A stretch of DNA of 64,000 bases from Sphaerisporangium siamense (lineage in GTDB: Bacteria; Actinomycetota; Actinomycetes; Streptosporangiales; Streptosporangiaceae). Positions 8,573-16,381 of this stretch are shown here, piece by piece. Location: assembly GCF_014205275.1 (NCBI RefSeq), contig NZ_JACHND010000001.1, positions 2,356,001 through 2,420,000 of the forward strand. The letters are read 5' to 3'. Positions within the stretch are counted from its first letter, which is position 1, and the number at the start of each line of letters is the position of its first letter. The notes below the pieces were generated by a model. The model worked only from the letters and a program-made list of their open reading frames with translations. It was not told the origin of the DNA and searched no databases. The translations under genes were made by a program, and so were the position numbers.

Positions 8573-9496
8573 ATGAGCAGCGCCTTCCTCTACCTCGGCA
8601 TCGTCCTCATGTGGCTGTGCGTCCTCGTGCCCATGTGGCTGCGCCGCGACCGCCACTCGATCGATGTCATCGAGCCCTTCGGCGTCCACGAGGACCGCTC
8701 CGACCCCCAGGAGCCGAACGGCGACACCCTCACCGACGTCCCGGTCTCCGACCTCCCCGGTACGACCTCGTCCGACGACGACGAGATCACCGTAGAACTC
8801 GACAACCCCGCCACTCCCCGCGGCCAATCCTCCACGGGGCCGCTCCGAGCCCGCCCGTCTTCGCCCACCGACCTCGTCCGGGGCCGCCCCTCCTCGTCCA
8901 CCGACCTCGTCCGGGGAGGACCGTCCCAGTCAGCCGAGCTTGCCAGGGGAGGACCGTCCCAGTCGGCTGAGTTCGTGCGAGGAGGGCCATCCCGGTCCGC
9001 CGAGTTCGTGCGAGGAGGACCGTCCAAGCCCGACGCGGACCCCATCCGCGGAGAGCGGCTTTCCGCCTCCGAGGATTCAGCGGACGCCGCCCCCGTCTCC
9101 GAGCTCACCGCCGCCGAGGAGTCCGCACGGGACGAACGGCGCCGCCGCGCCCGCGTGGTGGCCCGCCGCCGGCGCTGGCTCCTGTGCATCGCCCTGCTCC
9201 ACATCGCCTCACTCGTCACGGCCGCCGTCGGCGTGGCCCCCTGGTGGAGCGTGGCCCCCTCCGCCGTCCTGCTGGTGGCCTACCTCTCCGTGCTCCGCGT
9301 CGCGGTAGCCGTGGACCGCGAACGCCACCTCGCCGCCGCCGAGGCCTACGCCGACCACCAGCGCAGGCAACGCGAGCACCGCCACGCCCGCGAACTCGCC
9401 GCCCAGCGCGCCGAGGCCGAGATCATCGAGTTCCGCAAGCCCACCGAGCCCTTTGACCAGCACGCCGACCACACCCGCCGCGCCGTCGGCGACTGA
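8573..9496 (+). CDS. sepX: Divisome protein SepX/GlpR
   Basis: 307-residue membrane protein of the actinobacterial SepX/GlpR family, which helps stabilise FtsZ rings during growth and sporulation septation. The N-terminus MSSAFLYLGIVLMWLCVLVP is the characteristic first membrane helix. Residues 92-157 hold about six 11-residue Pro/Ser repeats (RGGPSQSAEFV type). A basic RRRRARVVARRRRWL stretch leads into two further membrane segments (about 202-245), and the tail (about 250-300) is a charged helix (RERHLAAAEAYADHQRRQRE). The gene stands alone just upstream of tRNA-Ala. The repeat block is not part of the family core and is the odd feature. Confidence 0.85.
   Translation: MSSAFLYLGIVLMWLCVLVPMWLRRDRHSIDVIEPFGVHEDRSDPQEPNGDTLTDVPVSDLPGTTSSDDDEITVELDNPATPRGQSSTGPLRARPSSPTDLVRGRPSSSTDLVRGGPSQSAELARGGPSQSAEFVRGGPSRSAEFVRGGPSKPDADPIRGERLSASEDSADAAPVSELTAAEESARDERRRRARVVARRRRWLLCIALLHIASLVTAAVGVAPWWSVAPSAVLLVAYLSVLRVAVAVDRERHLAAAEAYADHQRRQREHRHARELAAQRAEAEIIEFRKPTEPFDQHADHTRRAVGD
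8846..9043 (+). repeat. 33-bp tandem repeat array inside sepX
   Basis: Six consecutive units of 33 bases, each encoding an 11-residue motif R-G-x-P-S-x-S-x-x-F/L-V/A. The middle copies are most alike at the DNA level (repeats of GGAGGACCGTCCCAGTCGGC type) and the outer ones have drifted, which suggests expansion by slippage. Confidence 0.85.
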
Positions 9497-9518
9497 CTGA
9501 CCCCCACCAACGATCACC

Positions 9519-9539
9519 CCCTCCGGATGGCGCGGAGGG
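9519..9539 (+). terminator. Hairpin after sepX
   Basis: CCCTCCG pairs with CGGAGGG across a short loop, 22 bases after the sepX stop and ahead of the tRNA gene. No T tract follows. Confidence 0.4.
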
Positions 9540-9571
9540 CCCCCAAAGTTTGCTAATCTGGTCGAGTCCTT

Positions 9572-9651
<80 letters not shown>

Positions 9652-9654
9652 TCA

Positions 9655-9688
9655 AAGGCCGTTTCCTCCGGGAAGCGGCCTTTTTTGA
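9655..9688 (+). terminator. Terminator after tRNA-Ala
   Basis: AAGGCCGTTTCC and GGGAAGCGGCCTT form a stem with a short CTCC loop, followed by a run of six T. It is a good intrinsic terminator shape for the tRNA transcript. Confidence 0.7.
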
Positions 9689-9945
9689 TCTAGCCAATGT
9701 CCGATTTCGGGAGCAATCTGGGAGCGGGCCTCGCGCGGGGTTTCTCTGGAGCCGTCCCGACCTGGCCGCCTCCAGCCGCGGAACGTTGCGGAACGGCTCC
9801 AGCAGCTCGTTGACGATCCCGACCGGTGAACGCCGCGGGATGCCCGCCTCGTCCCAGCGCCGCCCGAGATCGGCCCGCCCCTGGAGAGTCTCACCCCACC
9901 GCCGCTGCAACGCCTCGACGAGCTCCTCACGCATCTGATCGGTCA

Positions 9946-10694
9946 CATGCGTCTAGTGACCCCGCATCGACCCGTCGCCGACGTGGCCCATCGGCTCGTC
10001 CCGAAGGTTGTCGGGGCCGGGCAGACGGCAAGCCCGCCGGTGCTCGTGATGGTCTGTGGGTACTCGCGCTGGCTGATGGCGCAGATGCTGCCGTCTCGGG
10101 CAGCCGGTGACCTGTTCGCTGGGATGTGGGCGCTGCTACGCGCGCTGGGCGCCACGCCGAAGACGCTGGTGTGGGACAACGAGAGCGCGATCGGGCAGTG
10201 GAGGGGCGGCCGGCCGCAGCTGACCGGTGAGCGAACGCGTTCCGCGGCACCCTGGGAGTGCGGATCCTGCAGTGCAAACTGGGTGACCCCGAGGCCAAGG
10301 GTTTGGTCGAGCGGGCCAACGGCTATCTGGAAACCTCGTTCTTGCCCGGCCGGGTATTCACCGGTCCGCAGGACTTCAACGCCCAGCTGGACGGTTGGCT
10401 GGCACATCGGGCCGACACCCGCCATCACCGGCGGATCGAGTGCAGGCCCGCGGACCGCATCGTGGTCGACCGGGCCGCGATGGTGCCGCTGCCGCCGGTT
10501 GCGCCGGCGGTCGGGTGGCGCAGCGCGATCCGCTTGGCCCGCGACCACTACGTGCGCGTCGCGTCCAACGACTACTCGGTGCATCCGTCGGTGGTCGGCC
10601 GGCTGGTGGAGGTGGTGGCCGATCCGCAGCAGGTGACCGTCACCTGCGCCGGGCAGGTGGTGGCCCGCCATCAGCGGTGCTGGGCTGGCCATCA
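9946..10694 (+). pseudogene. istA: IS21 family transposase istA, truncated and frameshifted
   Basis: IS21 transposase remnant. The first visible part (from about 9960) reads VMVCGYSRWLMAQMLPSRAA then TPKTLVWDNESAIGQW, with the DNES acidic residue of the DDE catalytic core. Near 10227 the frame shifts by one. The second frame continues NAFRGTLGVRILQCKLGDPE then AKGLVERANGYLETSFLPGR with the catalytic Glu, and the beta-barrel-like C-terminal part up to the join with istB. The N-terminal helix-turn-helix region is missing. It cannot encode a working transposase. Confidence 0.85.
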
Positions 10695-10994
10695 GACCGT
10701 ATTCCTGTCCTGATCGTCGATGAGGTGGGCTACATCCCCTTCGAGCCCGAGGCCGCGAATTTGTTCTTCCAGCTGGTCTCCAGCCGTTACGAACGCGCCT
10801 CGCTGATCGTCCCCTCCAACAAGCCGTTCGGCCGCTGGGGTGAGGTCTTCGGCGATGACGTCGCCGCCGCCGCGATGATCGACCGCCTCGTCCACCATGC
10901 CGAGGTCATCAGCCTGAAGGGAGACAGCTACCGGCTCAAGAACCGAGGTCTCGGCCGTGTTCCCCCAGCCGAGACCAGCACCGACCATCAGTAA
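10695..10994 (+). pseudogene. istB: IS21 helper ATPase istB, C-terminal half only
   Basis: The frame reads LIVDEVGYIPFEPEAANLFF (Walker B/sensor region of IstB), then VSSRYERASLIVPSNKPFGR, DDVAAAAMIDRLVHHAEVIS and LKGDSYRLK, the classic IstB C-terminus. The N-terminal half with the Walker A lysine is gone, because istA sequence runs directly into the middle of istB. A deletion has removed the istA 3' end and istB 5' end. Confidence 0.85.
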
Positions 10995-11618
10995 CAAACC
11001 GCAGCAAACATCAACGCCAGGCGGTCAACTTTCAGACGACGATAGGGGGTCTGTTTTCGAGCGTCGTTGACACGAGCGAGCGCCTCGCGGATGATCCGCC
11101 TCGTAGAGCACCCACCAGGGTGCCGGTGCGAGAAGGCTGCCGCTCGGGAGGCAGCGCAGCGGAGTGCGGAGTGGCTGTATCTGCTGACGCGGATGTCCTG
11201 ATCGTCCAGGTACTCGGTCCAGCTCTGAGAGGGGACTCGCGGAGCCGGACCGTTTCATGTCCACGATCTTCGGCCTGGTCTACTGCCGTCCACGGGAGAC
11301 CGGGCCGACTAAGACCGTCTTCCACGCTGGGATGTGTGTGCGATCGAAAGCCTCGGGACGCCGTTGGCGAGTAGGTCGTCGAGGTTGGATGTTCGTCCGG
11401 ACGGCTCCGACTGCCGGGGTTCGAGTCCCCGGGGATGCCCACTTGGGCTCGGCTGTCCGTTTGTGCGTGGGGGGTCGGGCCGAGACAATGTAGCCTCTCG
11501 TGCCGGCCTGATTTCTCGCGGAGACGGAGATAAGCGTCTCCGACGTCGTAGGTGTGGTGACGTTGTCGTGCCTCCACACCTACGACGCTTGGCACGCTCT
11601 GGGCGCCCGGTGTCGACC
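10995..11618. other. Geneless stretch inside the island
   Basis: No open frame here has a convincing start or family match. At 11414-11432 lies a tRNA T-arm-like hairpin, CCGGGGTTCGAGTCCCCGG, followed by GGATGCCCA, resembling a tRNA 3' end. No matching 5' acceptor half was found nearby, so at most it is a tRNA fragment. At 11546-11586 the sequence CGTCGTAGGTGTGG recurs inverted as CCTACACACC-like text (CCACACCTACGACG at 11574), a 14-base inverted repeat. Confidence 0.4.
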
Positions 11619-11906
11619 TTAGAACAGGTCATCCACCCCGTACCGGTTTGAGGTGAATACGATCGTTCTGCCATCAAACGAAAGATCCGGTTCGAATTCC
11701 TCCGCGTCCGTCGTGAGCGGCAAGAGTGGCAGGAGCGGCAAGTTGTATACAGGGCCGTACGTTTCCTGATCGCCCGCAGGCCGACCGGGTGCCTCCTGCT
11801 CGACGGCTGAGTCGTCCCAGGACTGGGCGGATGCGGCAGCCGGGGCTGTCACGAGTAGAAACCCCGCTGCGACAGCGATGAGGCCGAAGCGAGTGGTTCT
11901 CGTCAT
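11619..11906 (-). pseudogene. Exported PD40/TolB-like protein, truncated after about 95 residues
   Basis: ATG at 11906 with AAGGAAGGTGA just upstream, then a clear Sec signal peptide (MTRTTRFGLIAVAAGFLLVT, cleavage likely after ASA near residue 27). The mature part ends PDLSFDGRTIVFTSNRYGVD and then stops. That ending matches the first blade of a PD40/TolB-type propeller (consensus near PDLSPDGRRIAFTSDRDG), which should be followed by several more blades. The stop right after the first blade suggests a truncated gene. The expression signals look intact. Confidence 0.6.
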
Positions 11907-11995
11907 CGCTCACCTTCCTTGAAGAGCCGAATATCTGCTCGTGGATACCCCGCGCCTTTGTCGGTAGTGCGCCGACACGCCATTTATGACCGATT

Positions 11996-12184
11996 TCATG
12001 CCGAGAGAGGGCATATTTCGGATACGGCCCTCCCGGACTCGCCCTGAGCGGCGATAAGGCGTCCGGCTGGCAGTCGGCGGCCGGCCTGGCGCCCTGACCA
12101 ACCAATCTTCATGCCGTGCTCGGTCAGGACACGGCAGATCGGCTCGACGCCGAACAGGTGCCGGTGTTCGTCGATGAAGGTCAC
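11996..12184 (-). pseudogene. IS3 family transposase orfB, N-terminal fragment
   Basis: Starts MTFIDEHRHLFGVEPICRVL then TEHGMKIG, matching the first residues of IS3 OrfB, after which similarity is lost (about 12100). The DDE catalytic domain is absent. The ATG overlaps the orfA stop by 4 bases, the usual IS3 arrangement for frameshift fusion. Confidence 0.75.
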
Positions 12185-12557
12185 GAGTGGGTGTGTGGCC
12201 GGTCGAGCTCGGCCGCGAAGAAAGCCGAGGCGGCCTTCAGGATCTCGTTCGCTCGACGTGGTTCGGCGTTCTCTCGGCGCAGCCGTTTCAGCTCGGCTGA
12301 CTCATCCGTGGTGCGGCCGGGCCGGCTGCCCTCGTCGATCTGTGCCTGGCGGATCCAGGTGCGCAGTGTTTCGGCGGTGCCGATGCCGAGCCTGGTCGCC
12401 ACCGCGTTGATCGTGGCCCACTCGGTGGGGTAGTCCGGCCGCACCTCGGCGACCATGCGAACCGCTCGACGGCGCAACTCGGCTGGGTAGGGAGACTTGC
12501 CTGGCATGGACTCGACCTCTCAAGAGATCAAGTCTCCACCGAAACCGGGGCGATTCA
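12100..12557 (-). mobile_element. IS3 family remnant (left end only)
   Basis: Read on the minus strand, an IS3-like terminus TGAATCGCCCCGGTTTCGGT begins at 12557, followed by the orfA leader and orfA/orfB. The other end is missing (similarity stops near 12100). The outer boundary at 12557 falls inside an open frame read on the plus strand, so the insertion cut a gene (see 12558-12636). Confidence 0.6.
12181..12507 (-). CDS. IS3 family transposase orfA (intact, in a truncated IS)
   Basis: 108-residue helix-turn-helix subunit of an IS3-type transposase. MPGKSPYPAELRRRAVRMVA opens the DNA-binding domain, RTWIRQAQIDEG marks the recognition region, and LKRLRRENAEPRRANEILKA is the leucine-zipper-like dimer segment leading into the frameshift zone. 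Because orfB is cut off, no transposase can be made; OrfA alone would at most bind the remaining end. Confidence 0.85.
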   Translation of the reverse strand: MPGKSPYPAELRRRAVRMVAEVRPDYPTEWATINAVATRLGIGTAETLRTWIRQAQIDEGSRPGRTTDESAELKRLRRENAEPRRANEILKAASAFFAAELDRPHTHS

Positions 12558-12636
12558 ATTGAAGAACGCGATCCCGCGAGCCGAGCACCAGTACGAGGTT
12601 TATTTGGTGGAGCGGCGTAAGGAGATGAACCAGTGA
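12558..12636 (+). pseudogene. C-terminal fragment of a probable toxin gene cut by the IS3 element
   Basis: The frame LKNAIPRAEHQYEVYLVERR-KEMNQ ends in a TGA that overlaps the GTG start of the following XRE gene (GTGA overlap at 12633-12636). A short basic C-terminus coupled to an XRE antitoxin-like gene is the layout of HigB/RelE-type operons. Everything upstream has been replaced by the IS3 end. The toxin identity is inferred from context only. Confidence 0.45.
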
Positions 12637-12952
12637 GCAGCTACCGAAAGTGGCGCGACAGCAATCACCTGGAGCGGGCCATCGAAACCCAGGGGGGCCT
12701 GAGCGGTTCGAGGACGGAGTCCGACAGCTGGGCGAGGAGTCGCAAGGATGGCGACTCGCCGAGATGCGCAAGCGCCGTGGGCTCAACCAGTTGCAGGTCG
12801 CTGAGCGCATGGGTATCTCTGTGGCACGCGTCTCCCAGATCGAGAAGGGTGACGTGTCCACCCGCGAGGTCCTGGACCGCTACGTCGCGGCCCTTGGCGG
12901 CGTTCTGAAACTGGTTGCGGACTTTGGTGACGAGCAGCTGAAGGTCAGCTGA
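12633..12952 (+). pseudogene. XRE-family antitoxin-like regulator with a one-base frameshift
   Basis: Two frames together give a normal antitoxin-like XRE protein of about 105 residues. The first frame, from GTG 12633, reads MSSYRKWRDSNHLERAIETQ. After the G run at 12692-12697 the second frame continues PERFEDGVRQLGEESQGWRL, AEMRKRRGLNQLQVAERMGI and SVARVSQIEKGDVSTREVLD, a complete helix-turn-helix. It ends LKLVADFGDEQLKVS. Restoring one G to the six-G run would rejoin them. An alternative GTG at 12652 gives a 100-residue product keeping the whole HTH, so a DNA-binding protein could still be made. Confidence 0.65.
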
Positions 12953-13118
12953 CCAAGCCCGATCACCTACTGCTGTAACTCGGTGGCGACTCGGTGTGGG
13001 TGAGTGACCAACCGGGTGACAATCGTCCCGTACAAGCCCGGACGGCTCCGGACATCCGCGCACGATTACTGCAGGTGGTGGCGTGGTCTGCAGCGTTTAG
13101 GACCCTCATCGGGGTTGC

Positions 13119-13166
<48 letters not shown>

Positions 13167-13198
13167 GCCGTTCTTGATTTGGCTCAAGAACGCTTGAT

Positions 13199-13234
13199 GA
13201 GGTCCCGTCCGATCGCTTGATCGGGCGGGACCTC
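13199..13234 (+). terminator. Strong hairpin just outside attR
   Basis: GAGGTCCCGTCCGATC and GATCGGGCGGGACCTC form a 16-base stem (one G-T pair) with a GCTT loop. It may be the original terminator downstream of the tRNA-Ala gene before island insertion. Only a weak T-rich stretch follows. Confidence 0.6.
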
Positions 13235-13440
13235 GTCGTTTCCGAGGTTTTGTGGCCGCTGGACGGGCTGATTGTGGCTTGTGTGGTGTTCCTTGGTGCA
13301 GGCTCCGAGGAGCATGACGCCGGTTCTGCAGCCACATCTCGGCAGAGGAGCAATCCGAGTGTGGCGACGGTGTGGAGGTATGCGGCGGGTAGCGTGCAAA
13401 GCATCCTGCGGATGAGGTATCGCCCTTACCGTCGCAAAGT

Positions 13441-14580
13441 ATGCAGACAGTGGATGTACTGGTCGTAGGTGCGGGCCTGGCCGGCCTGCGCACGGCCCGG
13501 CTGCTCGCGCGACGGGAACTGAACGTGATGGTGGTCGACCGTCGCAGGTCGCTGTCCACGGGCATCCGCACGACGGGGATCTTCGTACGCCGCACCCTCG
13601 ATGACTTCGACGTGCCGGATCACCTGCTCGGGCCGGGTGTCCGGGATGTGCTGCTGTATCCGCCGTCGCGGCGGGCACCGATCAGGCTCACCAGCGACCG
13701 GGACGAGTTCCGCGTGGCCGACATGGCGGGTGTCTACGAGCACGCGCATCGCGCGGCGGAGTCAGCCGGGGCACGGGTCCTCTTGGGCGTACGGTATGTC
13801 GGCGCGTCGATGGGCGTTGTGCAGCTCGCGGGTGCGGAACCGGTGAGGGCCCGGTTCATCGTCGGCGCGGACGGCGCCCGCTCCCGAGTGGCTCGTGATC
13901 TCGGCCTTGATGTCAACCGCCGCTTTCTCGTCGGTGCCGAGATCGTCCACCCGATCGCGCCGGGCACGAGCCGCCCGGCGTTCCACTGCGTACTCGACCC
14001 CCGGATCGCTCCGGGGTACCTGGGATGGGTCATCGACGACGGCCGGCACGCGCATGTCGGCGTCGCGGGATATCCGAACGCGATGCGCACCGGCGTCCGC
14101 CACCTGCTGGACGCCTTCGCCGCGGATGCGCCCGGCAGTACACCGTCGGCCGGGCCGGTCGAGCGCCGAGGTGGTCCGATCCCGGTCGGCGGTGTGCTGC
14201 GACGGCTGGCGTGCCCCGCCGGACTGCTCGTCGGAGACGCGGCGGGCGCGGTGTCGCCGCTGACGGCCGGTGGGTTGGATCCCTGTTTACGCATGTCCGA
14301 ACTGGCCGCGGCGGTCATCGCCGGGTATCTGCGTACCGGCGACCAACGCATGCTGAGCCGGTACGACGGGGACGCGTTGCGGAGCCGGTTCCGAGGCCGG
14401 CTGTTGTTGCGCCGCGTGTTCGCCGGCATCCGATCCCCCGCTGCGGCGGAGGCGGCGGTGGCTGTGCTGCGCGGTCGTGCCGGTCGGGCCCTGGCGGCGC
14501 GGATCCTGTTCGGCGACGGCTCGTTTCCCGAAGTCGACCCACGGCTCGCGGATCTGGCGATCGACCACTCTTACCGGTGA
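13441..14580 (+). CDS. FAD-dependent oxidoreductase, geranylgeranyl reductase-like
   Basis: 379-residue flavoprotein. The N-terminal Rossmann motif VDVLVVGAGLAGLRTARLLA binds FAD, GADGARSRVARDLG is the second nucleotide motif near residue 141, and LLVGDAAGAVSPLTAGGLDP (about 261-280) is the GD motif that contacts the FAD ribityl chain. This order fits the geranylgeranyl reductase/monooxygenase superfamily (lipid-tail saturation or hydroxylation). The substrate cannot be inferred. The ATG at 13441 begins right at the Rossmann fold. It stands alone just beyond the island's right end, with no operon partner. Confidence 0.75.
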   Translation: MQTVDVLVVGAGLAGLRTARLLARRELNVMVVDRRRSLSTGIRTTGIFVRRTLDDFDVPDHLLGPGVRDVLLYPPSRRAPIRLTSDRDEFRVADMAGVYEHAHRAAESAGARVLLGVRYVGASMGVVQLAGAEPVRARFIVGADGARSRVARDLGLDVNRRFLVGAEIVHPIAPGTSRPAFHCVLDPRIAPGYLGWVIDDGRHAHVGVAGYPNAMRTGVRHLLDAFAADAPGSTPSAGPVERRGGPIPVGGVLRRLACPAGLLVGDAAGAVSPLTAGGLDPCLRMSELAAAVIAGYLRTGDQRMLSRYDGDALRSRFRGRLLLRRVFAGIRSPAAAEAAVAVLRGRAGRALAARILFGDGSFPEVDPRLADLAIDHSYR

Positions 14581-14635
14581 CGCCGACCGGCTCCCCTGTG
14601 ACGGGGCGGGCATGCGCCGGAGGGCTGTGGGTGGG

Positions 14636-14839
14636 TCAGGAGAGGCCCTTGATGATTCCGGCGGCGAACTCGGAGATCCAGGCGCCGATGGTGCGGCCCC
14701 AGGTGGTGGTGCCGAAGAACATGCCGAACAGGCAGGCGGTGATGAAGGTGGGCCACTGGCGTCCCTTGAGCATGAACGTGCAGACGGCGATCACACCGAA
14801 GATCAGGGTGAGGACAGCCTGCATGGCGGCCGCGGTCAT
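14636..14839 (-). CDS. Small membrane protein of unknown function
   Basis: 67 residues with two hydrophobic segments (AVLTLIFGVIAVCTFMLKG, about 8-26, and FITACLFGMFFGTTTWG, about 32-48) and an amphipathic tail (AWISEFAAGIIKGLS). The ATG at 14839 follows a good CAGGAG ribosome site. No family recognised. It stands alone, between an oxidoreductase and the toxin-antitoxin candidate. Confidence 0.6.
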   Translation of the reverse strand: MTAAAMQAVLTLIFGVIAVCTFMLKGRQWPTFITACLFGMFFGTTTWGRTIGAWISEFAAGIIKGLS

Positions 14840-15112
14840 GGGGCGACTCCTGGAGTGGGGGACGGCCGGATGCCGGCCTGCGGAGGGGAGTGGGCACGTG
14901 CTCGGAGGCTCTCAGCGGTCGATCGGGGCGCGGCCGGAGACGTTCCGTTCAGGGACGGCTTGGGGGCTCAGCACGCGGGGTGGTCGCGATCGGGTCGGCG
15001 GCCGGTCGCGAGGTGACGGGATCCCGCGGTCGTCGAGGACCACCCTGCGGCGATCATGACAGGGAGACAGATGATCACCAGCACTATCAGTATCTTCCAT
15101 TCGGTTCGCAGG

Positions 15113-15580
15113 TCAGGTGTTTCGCTTATGGCTGGGCCAGATCTCGTGATCCGGGTCCCACCAGATGATGTGGAAGCAGTTCTCCTGCAAGAAGCCGTAC
15201 AGGCGTAGGGTCCCGCCGAGGCGCAGGCGGGAGATCTTGGTCATGTCCGTCAGGTGGAGTTCCGCGAGCCGGTCGCGGGATGTCGGGTTGGGCAGGTTGG
15301 CCACGTCGTAGTGTTTGCCGGGCTCTTCTCCGTGGTTGAAGATCTCGTTGACGGTCATGGTCTCGAAGTGCGCCAGCTTGTCCAGCACATCGTGCATGGT
15401 CACGGCGTCCACCTTGTCGAAGCCCCACGGCCCGTCGCGGTCGACGTGGCAGAACCGCCACGAGAGGCGCTTGTCCGAGGTGTCCTCGCCGGGCAGCACC
15501 ACTGCGGATCGCACGAAGGGCTTCGCGCCCTTGGCCGGTGTGGTGTGCTGCGCGGCGACCTGCTTACGCTTGCCGGCCAT
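15113..15580 (-). CDS. Probable toxin partner of a Panacea antitoxin
   Basis: 155 residues from the ATG at 15580 (MAGKRKQVAAQHTT); the longer reading frame to 15640 lies inside the upstream gene and lacks a ribosome site. The C-terminal part, RLRLGGTLRLYGFLQENCFH then IIWWDPDHEIWPS, resembles the last strands of RelE-like nucleases, where a hydrophobic strand ends in W-x-D-P-x-H. That match is by eye and weak. The gene starts 17 bases inside the upstream Panacea gene, so the two are translationally coupled, antitoxin first. Role as toxin is inferred from this pairing. Confidence 0.6.
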   Translation of the reverse strand: MAGKRKQVAAQHTTPAKGAKPFVRSAVVLPGEDTSDKRLSWRFCHVDRDGPWGFDKVDAVTMHDVLDKLAHFETMTVNEIFNHGEEPGKHYDVANLPNPTSRDRLAELHLTDMTKISRLRLGGTLRLYGFLQENCFHIIWWDPDHEIWPSHKRNT

Positions 15581-16025
15581 CGGCGGCGACCAGAGCGTCG
15601 AAGAAGGTGTAGATCTCCTCGTCGTCGATCGTCTCGTCACATCGGTCGAGCGGCCCCACCCGGGCGCGGGTGCGCGCGTTGATCCAGGGCGGCTCCTGAT
15701 GGGTCATGGTCGACAGGTCGTGCGCCGACAGGCCGCCGAGGTTGGACAGGACGATGTCCACTGACTCGCGTTCGCCGTCGTCCAGCACGTCCGGGTCTCC
15801 GGTGATCTGCCCGTCGTCGAGCTCGAACCGGTCGCGGTGCCTGGCGTACAGGTCCGGGGACACGGGGCCGTTCGCCCATGCCTCGAACCGTTCCGGGAAC
15901 AGCCGGCGACCCTCCCAGGCGAGGTGATAGCCGTAGGCGTAGTAGCAGAGCTTCTGCAGCTTCATCGCCGTCATCGGGCCGATCCTGGCCAGGATGTACG
16001 CCGCGACGTCGTTGACATGCGCCAT
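15564..16025 (-). CDS. Panacea domain (SocA/DUF4065) antitoxin-like protein
   Basis: 153 residues. The opening VNDVAAYILARIGPMTAMKL followed by QKLCYYAYGYHLAW and EAWANGPVSPDLYARHR is the signature of the SocA/GepA/DUF4065 family, now called Panacea. Panacea proteins act as antitoxins for many unrelated toxins encoded next to them, and SocA from Caulobacter is a proteolytic adaptor for the toxin SocB. The ATG at 16025 begins the domain directly. The 3' end overlaps the partner gene by 17 bases. Confidence 0.85.
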   Translation of the reverse strand: MAHVNDVAAYILARIGPMTAMKLQKLCYYAYGYHLAWEGRRLFPERFEAWANGPVSPDLYARHRDRFELDDGQITGDPDVLDDGERESVDIVLSNLGGLSAHDLSTMTHQEPPWINARTRARVGPLDRCDETIDDEEIYTFFDALVAADGRQA

Positions 16026-16169
16026 GCCGCCTCCCCCTCTCGCCGCTTCCTCGATTATGTGCCCGTCGAAGGGGAAGCGGCACGGCGCCGGACATATGAG
16101 ATCCGGCGCCGTGCCAGGGGCATGCGCGCGAGCGGTGCCACGGCCCGGTGTGCCCCGGAGGCCGTCCGC

Positions 16170-16364
16170 TCACTGGGTGTGGATCACGCCGTCATTGTTC
16201 GGTGAAACTCCCGAGCCCTGGATGCCGTCGTACGACGGGGCGGCGGCGATGAGCCCGTACTCGATGGCCGTCGCCGCGCCCGCGGCCGGCGCGAGGGCAG
16301 TGCCGACGATCGCGAGCGCGGCCGCGGCCGCGACCGACGCACAAACCATCCGAATGATCTTCAT
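16170..16364 (-). CDS. Small exported peptide with a Flp-pilin-like ATAIEYGLIAA motif
   Basis: 64 residues. The ATG at 16364 has a strong AAAGGAGT ribosome site 5 bases upstream; the longer frame starting at 16535 lacks one. Residues 1-31 form a signal peptide (MKIIRMVCASVAAAAALAIV, then GTALAPAAGA). The mature part begins with ATAIEYGLIAA, which matches the conserved core of Flp/Fap-type pilins, but lacks the hydrophobic helix that follows it in true pilins and ends SPNNDGVIHTQ. It may be a small secreted peptide with a chance match or a pilin-derived product. Function unknown. Confidence 0.6.
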   Translation of the reverse strand: MKIIRMVCASVAAAAALAIVGTALAPAAGAATAIEYGLIAAAPSYDGIQGSGVSPNNDGVIHTQ

Positions 16365-16381
16365 GGGACTCCTTTCGTGGT

